A stretch of 64,000 nucleotides of DNA from Mucilaginibacter rivuli (GCF_019391655.1 NZ_JAHXPQ010000005.1:186001-250000), one strand, 5' to 3'; positions 52,450 to 61,650 are shown, counted from the first letter of the stretch. Notes: a model not told the origin generated them from the letters alone. A program made the numbers and translations.

Positions 52450-54855
52450 ATGTATACTGTTGCAAAGCACTTTATATTAAGTATAGCTATATTACTGTCT
52501 GGTTACAATTTGTTTGCCCAACAAAAGCCGGGCGATGTTAAACTCTCCTTCGAGAAGGTGTACCTGCATACCGACAGAAACCTGTATGCGGGCGGCGAGG
52601 ATATTTGGTTTAAAGCTTACCTGGTAAATGCCCAACAAAATATGCCCGGCCGCATCAGCAATAATTTGTATGTAGAGTTAATCGCTCCCGATGCGAATAT
52701 CATCAAGCGCGAAATTGTCAGACTTGAGAACGGTTTTGGCAATGGTGATATTAAGCTGCCCGATACGCTTACTCCCGGTAAATACCGCCTGCGTGCTTAT
52801 ACCAACTGGATGCGCAATTTTGGCGATAATTTTGTATTTGAAAAGTTCATCGATATTATCAGCAATACTCCTGCGAAAGATGTGGCTGTCGCCGTAAATA
52901 CTGTTTCGCAAAAAACACCGAAACAAAAAACTGTTATAGTCACAAATGCGCCGGTGGTACGCTTTTTCCCGGAAGGTGGGGCATTAGTTAACGGGGTAAC
53001 ATCGGTGGTGGCAGTGAAGGCAGAAGACGCGACAGGAAAGGGCATAGCGCTCAGTGGCGAGATCATAGCATCATCGGGCAGAATCGTGGCTAAGTTTATT
53101 TGCGATACGCTGGGGATGGGGAGCTTTACCTTACAGCCCGATGATACGCAAAACTACACTGCAACAGTAACCTATCATAAAGAAAAAACCACGGCCTTGT
53201 TACCCGCACCGCTGATAAAAGGTTTTGTTATAAGCGCCAATACGGTTGAGCAAAGCATACTGGTAAACATTAATTGCAATGCGTTTACCTTGCAGCAAAA
53301 CGCAGGGAATAACCTGATCGTTATGGTTAAACGTGCTGGTAAAGTTTATTACCAGGACCAGGTGAGGATAACATCAAATGAATTACTGTTGCAGATACCC
53401 GACACACAAATGCCCCAAGGGATAGTTAGCGTAACACTTTACGATGAACATTCAAAACCATTGGCCGAGCGGTTGCTGTATATCCACCAGCCTAATCAAA
53501 CACAAATAAGTTTAAGCACTGATAAAGCAGTATACACTGTAAAAGAAAAAACAAGTGTTAAAATTAAGCTGAGTGATAAGGCCAACGCTAACCTGTCGGT
53601 AGCAGTTGTTGACGCAGGAATGGTACCGGTGCAGGCTGATGATATTGCTTCATATCTGCTATTAAGATCAGAAGTTCGCGGAAAAATAGCGCACCCTGAA
53701 CTTTACTTTGACACTAATAACGGTAACCGCTTTAAGCAATTGGACCTGTTGCTGCTTACCCAGGGCTGGCGCGACTTTGTGTGGCACCGGATGGCCGATA
53801 CCGCGATAAGGCTTAATTACGCCCCCGAACAAGGCTTTACCGTATCGGGCATGGTGAGGCGGAAATTCGGGAAGCAGCCTATAAAAGATATGAACATTAC
53901 CCTAAGCGCATTTAAGGCTGTTGGGAATAAGTTATATACGGCCAAAACCGACTCGGCAGGGAAATATTATATTGACGGATTGAATTTATCGGGGCCGCAA
54001 ACGCTAAAATTAACTTCGCGAAATGATAAAGGAAAACGGGATGGCTGGCTGCTGTTGGATTCGCTGAGCACTGAACCATTGCCGGTAAGTAAAGTGGAAA
54101 CAACACCACTTATTGACACAGGGCTGTTAGCGCAAATTAATAAAAGACAGGCCGATAAAAGAGCGATAGCGTTGAAGGCTGAGGGTAAGCAATTAAAAGA
54201 GGTTAAAATAATCGAGAAAAAAAAGGCGATAATAATACCCAATTTAGAAGAGGTAGGTGGCTTGATAACTTTTGGTTACCCTGATGAAGTTTATGATATC
54301 AAACCAAAAGATCTTGAATACAAAACGGTAGAATGGTACCTGTTGCAAAATTGCCCGGAAGCCAAGCAAAATATAGATAGCGGGCTGAACTTTCTGATGT
54401 TCGGTAAAAAAATAATGCCATATTTTATTGTAAATCAAAAATATAACCCAAACTTTCCTCCAGAAACCATATTGGGCTTGGGTTTAGATAAAGTTAAAAA
54501 AATTGTTGTTAGCCATTATATTGGCCCCGGAGGGGCGGATGTTTTTGTAATTTATCTAACCACACCACCCGATGCATTTGATAGTAAAGATTTCGGTGCT
54601 GAGATTGCTAACGTGAATGGCTATTACCAGGCACGTACATTTTTCAAGCCATTATATGATGGTAAAGACGATGTAACCAAACCCGACTACCGCACCACCA
54701 TACACTGGGAGCCCACCATTACTACCGATGCAAACGGCGAAGCAACAGTTAGTTACTACAATGCCGACCCAAAGAGTAAAATACGTGTGATAGTGCAAGG
54801 CGTTACTGATAAGGGTGTGCCTCTTTCGGCAGTTGCCGGATACGAGGTTAAGTAA
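52450..54855 (+). CDS. Secreted MG2 / carboxypeptidase-like / plug-like protein, copy 2
   Basis: 801 residues with a signal peptide ending near FAQQ. The domain order is that of copy 1: MG2 with EKVYLHTDRNLYAGGEDIWFKAY, VVDAGMVPVQADDIASYLLLRSE, and a carboxypeptidase-like FTVSGMVRRKFGKQP near 463. The region at about 590-720 differs strongly from copy 1 and carries plug-like LGLGLDKVKKIVVSHY. The last 60 residues are again nearly identical. Upstream bases also resemble those before copy 1, consistent with tandem duplication. Function unknown. Confidence 0.75.
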   Translation: MYTVAKHFILSIAILLSGYNLFAQQKPGDVKLSFEKVYLHTDRNLYAGGEDIWFKAYLVNAQQNMPGRISNNLYVELIAPDANIIKREIVRLENGFGNGDIKLPDTLTPGKYRLRAYTNWMRNFGDNFVFEKFIDIISNTPAKDVAVAVNTVSQKTPKQKTVIVTNAPVVRFFPEGGALVNGVTSVVAVKAEDATGKGIALSGEIIASSGRIVAKFICDTLGMGSFTLQPDDTQNYTATVTYHKEKTTALLPAPLIKGFVISANTVEQSILVNINCNAFTLQQNAGNNLIVMVKRAGKVYYQDQVRITSNELLLQIPDTQMPQGIVSVTLYDEHSKPLAERLLYIHQPNQTQISLSTDKAVYTVKEKTSVKIKLSDKANANLSVAVVDAGMVPVQADDIASYLLLRSEVRGKIAHPELYFDTNNGNRFKQLDLLLLTQGWRDFVWHRMADTAIRLNYAPEQGFTVSGMVRRKFGKQPIKDMNITLSAFKAVGNKLYTAKTDSAGKYYIDGLNLSGPQTLKLTSRNDKGKRDGWLLLDSLSTEPLPVSKVETTPLIDTGLLAQINKRQADKRAIALKAEGKQLKEVKIIEKKKAIIIPNLEEVGGLITFGYPDEVYDIKPKDLEYKTVEWYLLQNCPEAKQNIDSGLNFLMFGKKIMPYFIVNQKYNPNFPPETILGLGLDKVKKIVVSHYIGPGGADVFVIYLTTPPDAFDSKDFGAEIANVNGYYQARTFFKPLYDGKDDVTKPDYRTTIHWEPTITTDANGEATVSYYNADPKSKIRVIVQGVTDKGVPLSAVAGYEVK

Positions 54856-54887
54856 CAATGTACAGCGTTATTTCAGGCAAAATTTAG

Positions 54888-54895
54888 TATTTTTG
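54888..54895 (+). promoter_or_regulatory. Putative -7 box upstream of the SGNH esterase
   Basis: TATTTTTG matches TAnnTTTG, 158 bp before the esterase ATG. No -33 TTTG at 19 bp was found. Confidence 0.25.
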
Positions 54896-54943
54896 TTTAC
54901 AGCAATCGGGCATAAAAAAGTGCCTTAAGGCTATTGAAAAAAT

Positions 54944-55055
54944 AAAACACCCATATTTACCCATGTTTTTCAATAACCAAAAGAGCAATAATAACTGATT
55001 CAAATCAATAATTCCATCATTCAATAATTAATTAAAACACCCATAAATACCCATG
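54944..55055. repeat. 22-bp direct repeat including the SGNH start codon
   Basis: AAAACACCCATATTTACCCA plus TG (54944-54965) recurs with two changes at 55034-55055. The second copy ends in the ATG of the esterase gene. The intervening 68 bp are AT-rich. It may mark a small duplication of the translation start region. Confidence 0.5.
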
Positions 55056-56147
55056 CCCCTTTCTACAAAAAATATCCTGAGCAATTTATTTACCGGGCTT
55101 ACCGTACTGTGCTTTTTTGCTAATGCGCAGGCCCAAAAAACGGTATCATTTCAGGATGCACATGTGCGGGAAATGGGGCGCATAGCTTATAAAAGCGACT
55201 ACGCTGTTTTGTATTATTCGGGCACATCGCTCGAAATCAATTTTACCGGAACCGGTGTCAAAGCATGGCTAAAAGATGAGCGCGGTGATAATTATTTTAA
55301 TGTGATAGTTGACGGTAAGATCGTAGTGTTGCACCCTGATACCGCCAAACGTTTATACACCCTGGCATCGGGCTTAACTTATGGCAACCATACCTTGCAA
55401 CTATACAAACGTAGCGAATGGGGTGACGGCAGCACTAATTTTTACAGTTTCCAGTTTGATAACAGCGCCACCATATTACCTGCACCACCCGTTAAAAAAC
55501 GAGCAATCGAGTTTTATGGTAACTCCATAACCGCGGGTTATGCTATTGAAGATTATTCGGGCCGCGACTCGTACCTGAGCCGGTATAAAAACAATTACAT
55601 TACCTACGCCGCTTTAACAGCAAGGCATTATGATGCACAATGGTCATTCATCGCAAAAAGTGGTATTGGTGTTACCGTGGGCTATTACCCGGCAACTATG
55701 CCCGAAATTTACGAGCGTCTTGATCCGCTTGACGAAAAAAGCAAATGGGATTTCAGTAAATATACCCCGCAGGTAGTGGTGGTTAACCTTTTTCAAAATG
55801 ACGCCGGGGTTATCCAGTCAGGCAGCGGCGCTTTGTTCGAGGCACGCTTTGGCCACACCCCTCCTACAGAACAATTCATTGTAAACACTTATAAAAATTT
55901 TATTAAAGGTATCCGCTCCAAATATCCTAAAGCAAGCATTATTTGTTCGTTGGGTAGTATGAGCGCCTGTAAACCGGGCTTACCATGGTCTGGCTATATT
56001 CAAAGCGCGGTACAGCAACTTAACGACAAAAATATTTACAGCTTTATATTCACCTATAAAAACACACCGGGCCACCCTACCGTTAAAGAGCACCAGGCTA
56101 TGGCCGATGAGTTGATCGGCTTTATTGATAAAACGATAAAGTGGTAA
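55053..56147 (+). CDS. Secreted SGNH/GDSL esterase, CE2-like
   Basis: 364 residues with a signal peptide ending near AQAQ. An N-terminal beta-sandwich (about 30-145) has SGTSLEINFTGTGVKAWL. The SGNH domain begins with EFYGNSITAGYAIE near 152 (nucleophile Ser) and ends with the catalytic His in TPGHPTVKEH near 342. This two-domain order is that of carbohydrate esterase family 2, which removes acetyl groups from plant polysaccharides. Block III is NLFQNDA instead of the usual N-x-G-x-ND. It is expected in the periplasm or outside. Confidence 0.85.
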   Translation: MPLSTKNILSNLFTGLTVLCFFANAQAQKTVSFQDAHVREMGRIAYKSDYAVLYYSGTSLEINFTGTGVKAWLKDERGDNYFNVIVDGKIVVLHPDTAKRLYTLASGLTYGNHTLQLYKRSEWGDGSTNFYSFQFDNSATILPAPPVKKRAIEFYGNSITAGYAIEDYSGRDSYLSRYKNNYITYAALTARHYDAQWSFIAKSGIGVTVGYYPATMPEIYERLDPLDEKSKWDFSKYTPQVVVVNLFQNDAGVIQSGSGALFEARFGHTPPTEQFIVNTYKNFIKGIRSKYPKASIICSLGSMSACKPGLPWSGYIQSAVQQLNDKNIYSFIFTYKNTPGHPTVKEHQAMADELIGFIDKTIKW

Positions 56148-56249
56148 TAGATTGGATTTATCGGTTGACGTTGAATAGTTATCGAACACCAAACAATAAA
56201 ATGATGAAGTGATAGATATTTATGGTCGGCATTTATATCTAAAAACTAA

Positions 56250-56654
56250 CTATTCCATATACTCACTTGGCCCTTTATCATCAGCATCGTCTTTGGCTTC
56301 AACGGCCGATGATCCACTGGCATAGCGTTGAGCACCGTCATAATCGGGTTCGCCTTGTTGCTCCGGTACTTTAAAATTATTGTTTTCGGGATGCTCTTCC
56401 AGGGGCCGTGTTTGCGCTAAGTAGGCATTGGTTGATCCTGCGTTTTGCGATGGATTGTTAGGGTCATTGCCTGTTGGCGGATGATTCTCTTCGCCAAATT
56501 TGTGCCCGCCCATGCCTTGCCCTTCCATGCCGGGCGTATTGGCAACTTTTTGATTATCGCCGAAAAGGAAAGAGCGTTTCAGGTCTTTCTCCACTTTATT
56601 TTTACCTTGTTCGCCATTGCGGGTTTCGGGGCTGCTTTGATCGTTGGTTTCCAT
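56250..56654 (-). CDS. Hydrophilic, probably disordered small protein
   Basis: 134 residues, very rich in N, G, E, D, P and Q, with almost no hydrophobic clusters. The residue mix suggests an unfolded protein, and no family is recognised. It has no signal peptide. It lies near other small hydrophilic proteins (57591, 57933), which suggests stress-related accessory genes, but no shared motif with them was seen. Confidence 0.6.
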   Translation of the reverse strand: METNDQSSPETRNGEQGKNKVEKDLKRSFLFGDNQKVANTPGMEGQGMGGHKFGEENHPPTGNDPNNPSQNAGSTNAYLAQTRPLEEHPENNNFKVPEQQGEPDYDGAQRYASGSSAVEAKDDADDKGPSEYME

Positions 56655-56758
56655 AACTATGCCATTTATAATAGTTTAATGCTTTAAGTTTTTAATTGTT
56701 TTAGTGTAGCAACAAAATTTGCCGATTAGTGTTAAATTAGATTACCAATTATACAGCC

Positions 56759-57460
56759 ATGAATAAAGTAGTTGCATCTGCCAGTGAGGCTATTAAAGGT
56801 ATAACCAATGGCATGACCCTAATGCTGGGTGGCTTTGGTTTGTGCGGCCTGCCCGAAAACTGTATTGCCGAGCTGTCAAAAAGCGGGGTAAAAAATCTTA
56901 CCTGCATATCAAACAACGCGGGTGTTGATGGTTTCGGTATCGGAATGCTGCTTGCTAACAGGCAGGTTAAAAAAATGATATCGAGCTACGTGGGCGAAAA
57001 TGCCGAGTTTGAGCGCCAGTTATTAAGCGGCGAGTTGGATGTTGAACTGATCCCGCAAGGTACTTTAGCTACGCGCTGTATGGCTGCAGGCTATGGCATG
57101 CCTGCTATATTTACCCCCGCCGGTATTGGTACCGAGATAGCCATTGGTAAAGAGGTGCGCAATTTTAACGGGAAGGATTACCTGATGGAAATGGCTTTTG
57201 ATGCCGATTTTGCCATTGTAAAAGCCTGGAAAGGCGATACCATGGGCAACCTGGTATACCGTTCAACAGCGCGTAATTTTAACGCCGTAATGGCGATGGC
57301 CGGAAAGTTAACCATTGCCGAAGTGGAAGAATTGGTTGAACCCGGCGAATTAGATCCTGACCATATCCATACACCCGGAATATATGTTCACCGGATATTT
57401 AAGGGTGCTGACTATGAGAAGCGCATTGAACAGCGAACCGTGAGAAAGAAAGAAGTATGA
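56759..57460 (+). CDS. scoA: 3-oxoacid CoA-transferase subunit A
   Basis: 233 residues with the alpha-subunit signature GGFGLCGLPENCI (about 24-36). ISNNAGVDGFGIG and the TRCMAAGYGMPAIFTPAGIGTE region follow. The family moves CoA between succinyl-CoA and acetoacetate (or acetyl/butyryl groups) as an A2B2 enzyme. Its partner subunit B, which carries the catalytic glutamate and is normally next to it, is not in the following sequence. Either B lies elsewhere or the gene is orphaned. Confidence 0.88.
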   Translation: MNKVVASASEAIKGITNGMTLMLGGFGLCGLPENCIAELSKSGVKNLTCISNNAGVDGFGIGMLLANRQVKKMISSYVGENAEFERQLLSGELDVELIPQGTLATRCMAAGYGMPAIFTPAGIGTEIAIGKEVRNFNGKDYLMEMAFDADFAIVKAWKGDTMGNLVYRSTARNFNAVMAMAGKLTIAEVEELVEPGELDPDHIHTPGIYVHRIFKGADYEKRIEQRTVRKKEV

Positions 57461-57590
57461 TATTCCGGTACAAAAAATGACACCAAATAATACATTTTAC
57501 TAATTTTTTTGTATAATTTTATATAGTTAAAATTTACTGACGTTTTCGGAACATTTGTTTTAATACTACCCACAATTAAAACCTGAATTT

Positions 57591-57785
57591 ATGAAAGCTG
57601 TTAACAAAACCCCACAAACACAGGTTAATTTGAACCTTGAAGAAATGCCTAAAGCGGCCGAAGCCGAAACGCATGTACGCGTTGCTACTTTGTACACGCT
57701 GCACTCCAACTTTATCGGTATCGATCATCGCCGTAAAACGGGCAGAATGGTAGGCCATGAGCCGGGGCCCGATCATATTTTTTGA
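57591..57785 (+). CDS. Small protein with C-terminal TGRMVGHEPG tail, copy A
   Basis: 64 residues: a hydrophilic first half, then VATLYTLHSNFIGIDHRRKTGRMVGHEPGPDHIF. The C-terminal TGRMVGHEPG-x-D is shared with the next small gene. No signal peptide is present. The start is chosen because the ATG follows a long AT-rich leader and the frame is open only from here. Function unknown. Confidence 0.65.
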   Translation: MKAVNKTPQTQVNLNLEEMPKAAEAETHVRVATLYTLHSNFIGIDHRRKTGRMVGHEPGPDHIF

Positions 57786-57932
57786 TACCTTAAAAAATTG
57801 CAAACCTGAGGCGCAAATGCGTTACCGTGAATTTTAGATCAATTCAGGATGAGGAATGTTTTATTTCAGATTAAAATAAAAACTTTAACGAAATAAATTG
57901 TTGTTAAGATATAATTATTAAAACTTAACATC

Positions 57933-58271
57933 ATGGAAGCAAATAAAGAAAACCCGGAAACATTTAAAAGTCCGGATGAATTTAACCAGGCAGATAGCGA
58001 GCAGGTTGAACAACCTGAACGCCATGAATATAAACAGGCAGATAGCGAGCAAGTTGAACAACCTGAACGCCATGAGTTTGAAGAAGAAGGCACAGGAGAA
58101 GCGGGCGGTTATCAGCAAGATACTGAAGTAGAAAACCCAAGCCAAAACGACAACCCTTCTACCGAACATACTACATTGCATAACCGCGAAGTTGATTTTC
58201 AGCCAAGTAACCATGGGCGCTCAACAGGCCGTATGGTGGGGCACGAGCCGGGAATTGATAATGCGGTGTAA
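57933..58271 (+). CDS. Small acidic protein with tandem repeat and TGRMVGHEPG tail, copy B
   Basis: 112 residues, strongly acidic. Two tandem 16-residue units QADSEQVEQPERHEYK and QADSEQVEQPERHEFE are encoded by a 48-bp duplication at 57987-58082. The C-terminus HGRSTGRMVGHEPGIDNAV shares its tail with the protein at 57591. It is expected to be unfolded except perhaps the tail. Function unknown. Confidence 0.65.
   Translation: MEANKENPETFKSPDEFNQADSEQVEQPERHEYKQADSEQVEQPERHEFEEEGTGEAGGYQQDTEVENPSQNDNPSTEHTTLHNREVDFQPSNHGRSTGRMVGHEPGIDNAV
57987..58082 (+). repeat. 48-bp tandem duplication inside the small-protein gene
   Basis: Two adjacent 48-bp units (57987-58034 and 58035-58082) are nearly identical. 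The repeat keeps the reading frame. It indicates recent slippage or unequal crossing-over. Confidence 0.85.
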
Positions 58272-58280
58272 CTTTTATTT

Positions 58281-58360
58281 CGGATTTCGAATTTTCAATT
58301 TCGGATTATTGAATAGCATTTCAATTCCGAATGGAGATTGGAAATCCGATTTTTTTTTTC
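58281..58360 (+). terminator. Large hairpin with T-run after the small-protein gene
   Basis: CGGATTTCGAATTTTCAATT and the following bases are roughly complementary to the segment that ends GGAAATCCG (58348). A T10 run follows. Further partial copies (AAATCCGAAATCGGAAATTC) occur near 58385-58405. It is probably a terminator built from an intergenic repeat. Confidence 0.55.
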
Positions 58361-58473
58361 GCCTATCTTGATTTTGCGAATTTTCAAATCCGAAATCGGA
58401 AATTCTTCAAAAGCAACCCTTTGCTGGTTTAATACGATATAATTATATATCTTGAACTAAAATTACTCCCAAT

Positions 58474-59370
58474 ATGGAACGCCGTAAATTTCTGCTCAAT
58501 TCAGGTTTATCCCTGGCATCACTTGCCTTGCTTAACAATAAAACTTTCGCATCATTCGCACAGGACCCTTTTCAGATTAAAACCTTAAGAGGTAACGTGG
58601 GTATCTTTACCGAAAAGGGTGGCACTATTGCCTGGATGATAAATAAAGGTGGCATAGTTGTGGTTGATGCTGAGTTTCCGGAACAGGCAACGCACTTGAT
58701 AACCGAATTGAAAAAACGATCGGAATTGCCATTCGAATGGCTCATCAATACCCATCACCATGGCGACCATACCAGCGGGAACATTTCATTTAAAGGTATT
58801 GCAAAAAAAGTAGCGGCCCATGCCAACTCGCTGGCTAACCAAACCGAAGTAGCTGTAGCGGGCAAAACAGAAGATAAACAACTATACCCCGATACTACCT
58901 GGACCGATACCTGGAAGGTAAAAGTTGGCGATGAAACTATTAAAGCCCACTATTTTGGTCGCGGTCATACCAATGGCGATAGCATGATCCACTTTGAGAA
59001 TGCCAACATTGTACATACCGGCGACCTTGTTTTTAACCGCCGCTACCCCGTTATTGATATGAAGCACGGTGCATCGCTGCGCAGTTGGGCACAAACCCTT
59101 GAAAAAGCGCAGCATACTTTTAATAAGGACACCTTGTTTGTTTTTGGCCATGCTTTTGATCCCGCCAAGGTAACCGGCACTATGGACGATGTTAAAGCCA
59201 TGCAAAACTACATGGTGCAGGCAGTTGCCTTTGTTGATAGCCAGATAAAATCCGGTAAAACAAAAGATGAAATAGCAACCGCTACCAGCATACCTGGTGT
59301 TACCGATTGGCAAGGTCCAGGCATAAAAACCACCCTGAATGCCGCGTATGATGAGCTAACGGCAGGATAA
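58474..59370 (+). CDS. Exported MBL-fold metallo-hydrolase with twin-arginine-like signal
   Basis: 298 residues. The N-terminus ERRKFLLNSGLSLASLALL is a likely Tat signal. The metal motif HHHGDH (94-99) is the MBL HxHxDH. GRGHTNGDSMIHF and HTGDLVFNRRYP supply further ligands, with a final FGHA. Subgroup (lactonase, glyoxalase II-like or beta-lactamase-like) is not clear. It is probably periplasmic. The Tat signal suits a protein folded with metal in the cytoplasm. Confidence 0.82.
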   Translation: MERRKFLLNSGLSLASLALLNNKTFASFAQDPFQIKTLRGNVGIFTEKGGTIAWMINKGGIVVVDAEFPEQATHLITELKKRSELPFEWLINTHHHGDHTSGNISFKGIAKKVAAHANSLANQTEVAVAGKTEDKQLYPDTTWTDTWKVKVGDETIKAHYFGRGHTNGDSMIHFENANIVHTGDLVFNRRYPVIDMKHGASLRSWAQTLEKAQHTFNKDTLFVFGHAFDPAKVTGTMDDVKAMQNYMVQAVAFVDSQIKSGKTKDEIATATSIPGVTDWQGPGIKTTLNAAYDELTAG

Positions 59371-59402
59371 GTTTATCAAAAATTGGTATACTTGCTGCCA
59401 AT

Positions 59403-59873
59403 ATGATAGAGATATTTACAGACGGGGCATCGAGCGGCAACCCGGGACCTGGCGGTTATGGAGCAATATTGCGTTCGGGTCAGCATTACAAGGAGTTATC
59501 AGAAGGTTTCAGAAAAACCACCAATAACCGCATGGAACTGCTTGCTGTTATTAAGGCCTTAGAAGCTGTAAAGAAACCTGGGCAACAGATCACTATCTAC
59601 TCCGACTCAAAATATGTGATAGATCCTATCGAAAAAAAGTGGATATACGGTTGGGTGCAAAAGGGATTTAAGGATAAAAAGAACAAAGACCTTTGGATGC
59701 GTTTTTTAGAAGTGAGCAAAATACACCATATCAAATTTGTTTGGGTGCGCGGCCACAACGGGCACCCCGAAAATGAGCGCTGCGATCAGATGGCGGTAAA
59801 TGCTTCCAAACAAAAAGGCCTGCTTATCGACTCAGTTTTTGAAGTTGAAGCAAGCCGTGAAGGCTTACTTTGA
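59403..59873 (+). CDS. rnhA: Ribonuclease HI
   Basis: 156 residues. The four catalytic acids are in place: D7 in FTDGASS, E45 in NNRMELLAV, D68 in IYSDSKYV and D128 in NERCDQMA. The basic handle WIYGWVQKGFKDKKNKDLW is also present. It cuts RNA in RNA-DNA hybrids. The last 9 bp overlap the convergent small membrane gene. Confidence 0.96.
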   Translation: MIEIFTDGASSGNPGPGGYGAILRSGQHYKELSEGFRKTTNNRMELLAVIKALEAVKKPGQQITIYSDSKYVIDPIEKKWIYGWVQKGFKDKKNKDLWMRFLEVSKIHHIKFVWVRGHNGHPENERCDQMAVNASKQKGLLIDSVFEVEASREGLL

Positions 59874-60068
59874 TAGCTTAGCTTCACGACGAGCCTTAAT
59901 TTTTAATATCAAAGCACCAAAGCTTACAGCTATACCAAAACCCATCAAAGCACCAATTAAAAAGTCGGGCACTTTTCCATGCATAGCGTTTCTATTTAGG
60001 TACAAACCTGTTGCTAATGCAATTGGGCCAATTATCAAAAATATAGTGTGGAGTTTATTTCTATCCAT
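59865..60068 (-). CDS. Small two-helix membrane protein
   Basis: 67 residues with two hydrophobic helices (about 8-24 and 34-55) and a basic tail (KIKARREAKLSK). No family is recognised. It lies 14 bp after the fbp stop on the same strand, so it may be co-transcribed. Confidence 0.55.
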   Translation of the reverse strand: MDRNKLHTIFLIIGPIALATGLYLNRNAMHGKVPDFLIGALMGFGIAVSFGALILKIKARREAKLSK

Positions 60069-60082
60069 GCTTAACCGTAAAA

Positions 60083-61129
60083 TTACTGGATCTGCTTAAC
60101 GCCTTCGAAAGATTTTTTAGTTACCTGCGGCGAAAAGCAGGCCATCATTTCTTCGGCACGTTTAACCATATTGCACGAGCCAATAAATATGGCCGAACGT
60201 TGGTGCAGTTCGGTTACATCAAGCGTTAAAATGCGCTCATATCCGTTTGATGCAAAGCCGCCTGCCTGCTCAATAATAAAGGCCATGGGATTACACTCAT
60301 ATACCAGGCGTAATTTACCATTTGGAGCCTGTGCTGTTATCGGGTAAATAAATATCCCGCCCTTTATCATGTTACGGTGCAGATCGGCAACCATTGAGCC
60401 GGTATAGCGCGATGTATAAGGCCTGTTGGTAGGCGTATCTTCAACCTGGCAATATTTAATGTATTTCTTAACGCCATCGGGGAAGTGGGTATAGTAGCCT
60501 TCGTTTATCGAATAAATATAACCATCCTTAGGTATGGTCATGTTAGGGTGCGACAGACAGAACTCGCCTATTGACGGATCTAAAGTAAAGCCGTTAACCC
60601 CTTTACCTGTAGTGTATACCAACATGGTTGACGAACCATAAATTACATAACCGGCAGCAACCTGATCAACACCTTTTTGCAAAACGTCTTCAATGGTAGC
60701 TTTACCTTCGGTTGATTTACGGCGGTAGATCGAAAATATAGTACCCACGCTCACATTCACATCAATGTTTGATGAGCCATCTAATGGGTCAATAGCTACA
60801 ATATATTTGGCGTTCTTTGATATTTCAGAATCAATATAAACATACTCATCATTCTCTTCTGATACCACAATACAGCACTCGCCACCACTTTGCAGGGCAG
60901 TTATAAACTGCTCATTAGCAAATATATCCAGCTTTTTTTGCGACTCGCCTTGCACATTTGTGCTTCCGGCGTCGCCTAAAATATCCATCAGGCCGGCTTT
61001 GTTTACCTCGCGGTTAACAATTTTAGATGCAATACCTATATCACGCAACAATCGCGAAAGCTCGCCTTTAGCGTACGGAAAATCTGATTGCTTCTCAATT
61101 ATAAATTGGCCTAAAGTTAATGGTATCAT
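60083..61129 (-). CDS. fbp: Class 1 fructose-1,6-bisphosphatase
   Basis: 348 residues. The metal/phosphate motif [22 protein letters not shown] (about 112-133) and [19 protein letters not shown] (near 240-258) identify the class 1 enzyme. It hydrolyses fructose-1,6-bisphosphate to fructose-6-phosphate in gluconeogenesis. With the aldolase at 18.7 kb it covers two adjacent steps of the same pathway. Confidence 0.95.
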   Translation of the reverse strand: MIPLTLGQFIIEKQSDFPYAKGELSRLLRDIGIASKIVNREVNKAGLMDILGDAGSTNVQGESQKKLDIFANEQFITALQSGGECCIVVSEENDEYVYIDSEISKNAKYIVAIDPLDGSSNIDVNVSVGTIFSIYRRKSTEGKATIEDVLQKGVDQVAAGYVIYGSSTMLVYTTGKGVNGFTLDPSIGEFCLSHPNMTIPKDGYIYSINEGYYTHFPDGVKKYIKYCQVEDTPTNRPYTSRYTGSMVADLHRNMIKGGIFIYPITAQAPNGKLRLVYECNPMAFIIEQAGGFASNGYERILTLDVTELHQRSAIFIGSCNMVKRAEEMMACFSPQVTKKSFEGVKQIQ

Positions 61130-61155
61130 ATGGGGGACTTAGTGTATAAAGTACA

Positions 61156-61650
61156 TTATGGTTTAATCAATTCTATCACCTCTAAGGTATGAATTTTTTC
61201 TTCGGAAATACAAAATCGCATTAAAGTTTGCACCTTATGCCAACCTTGTTTACCCGCAGCACCGGGGTTTAAATGCAAGCAATTGATCCTTTTATCATAA
61301 ACAACTTTCAAAATATGCGAGTGCCCGCAGATAAATAACTGAGGGGGCTTAGTGTAAATAACATCCCTAACACGCGGAACATATTTACCCGGATAGCCGC
61401 CAATATGTGTCATCCAAACATCTACGTGTTCACAGTTAAAACGGAGGTCTTCAGGGTATTGCAAACGGATATCCTTATCGTCAATATTGCCATAAACGCC
61501 CCGCAAAGGCTTAAAGGCGGCAAGCTTGTCGGCCAGTTCAATTGTGCCAAAATCGCCTGCATGCCATATTTCATCGCAGTTGCTAAAGTGCTTAAAAACG
61601 GCATCGTCAAGGTAACCATGTGTATCAGAGATAAGGCCTATGCGGATCAT
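61156..61650 (-). CDS. YfcE/MJ0936-family metallophosphoesterase
   Basis: 164 residues. Metal ligands are in LISDTHGYL (D9, H11), WHAGDFG, YGNIDDKD (about 54), MTHIGGYPG and CGHSHILKV (about 113), ending with LNPGAAG. Small enzymes of this family split phosphodiesters with Mn or Ni; the natural substrate is not known. It lies between fbp and trmN6 on the same strand. Confidence 0.9.
   Translation of the reverse strand: MIRIGLISDTHGYLDDAVFKHFSNCDEIWHAGDFGTIELADKLAAFKPLRGVYGNIDDKDIRLQYPEDLRFNCEHVDVWMTHIGGYPGKYVPRVRDVIYTKPPQLFICGHSHILKVVYDKRINCLHLNPGAAGKQGWHKVQTLMRFCISEEKIHTLEVIELIKP

Noticed and set aside
57987-58082. 48-bp near-identical tandem units as a CRISPR-like or satellite repeat
   Set aside because: Only two adjacent units without spacers, in frame inside a coding region; it is a 16-residue protein repeat.
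58882-59313. 143-codon minus-strand open frame
   Set aside because: Antisense to the MBL-fold hydrolase, with no motif of its own.
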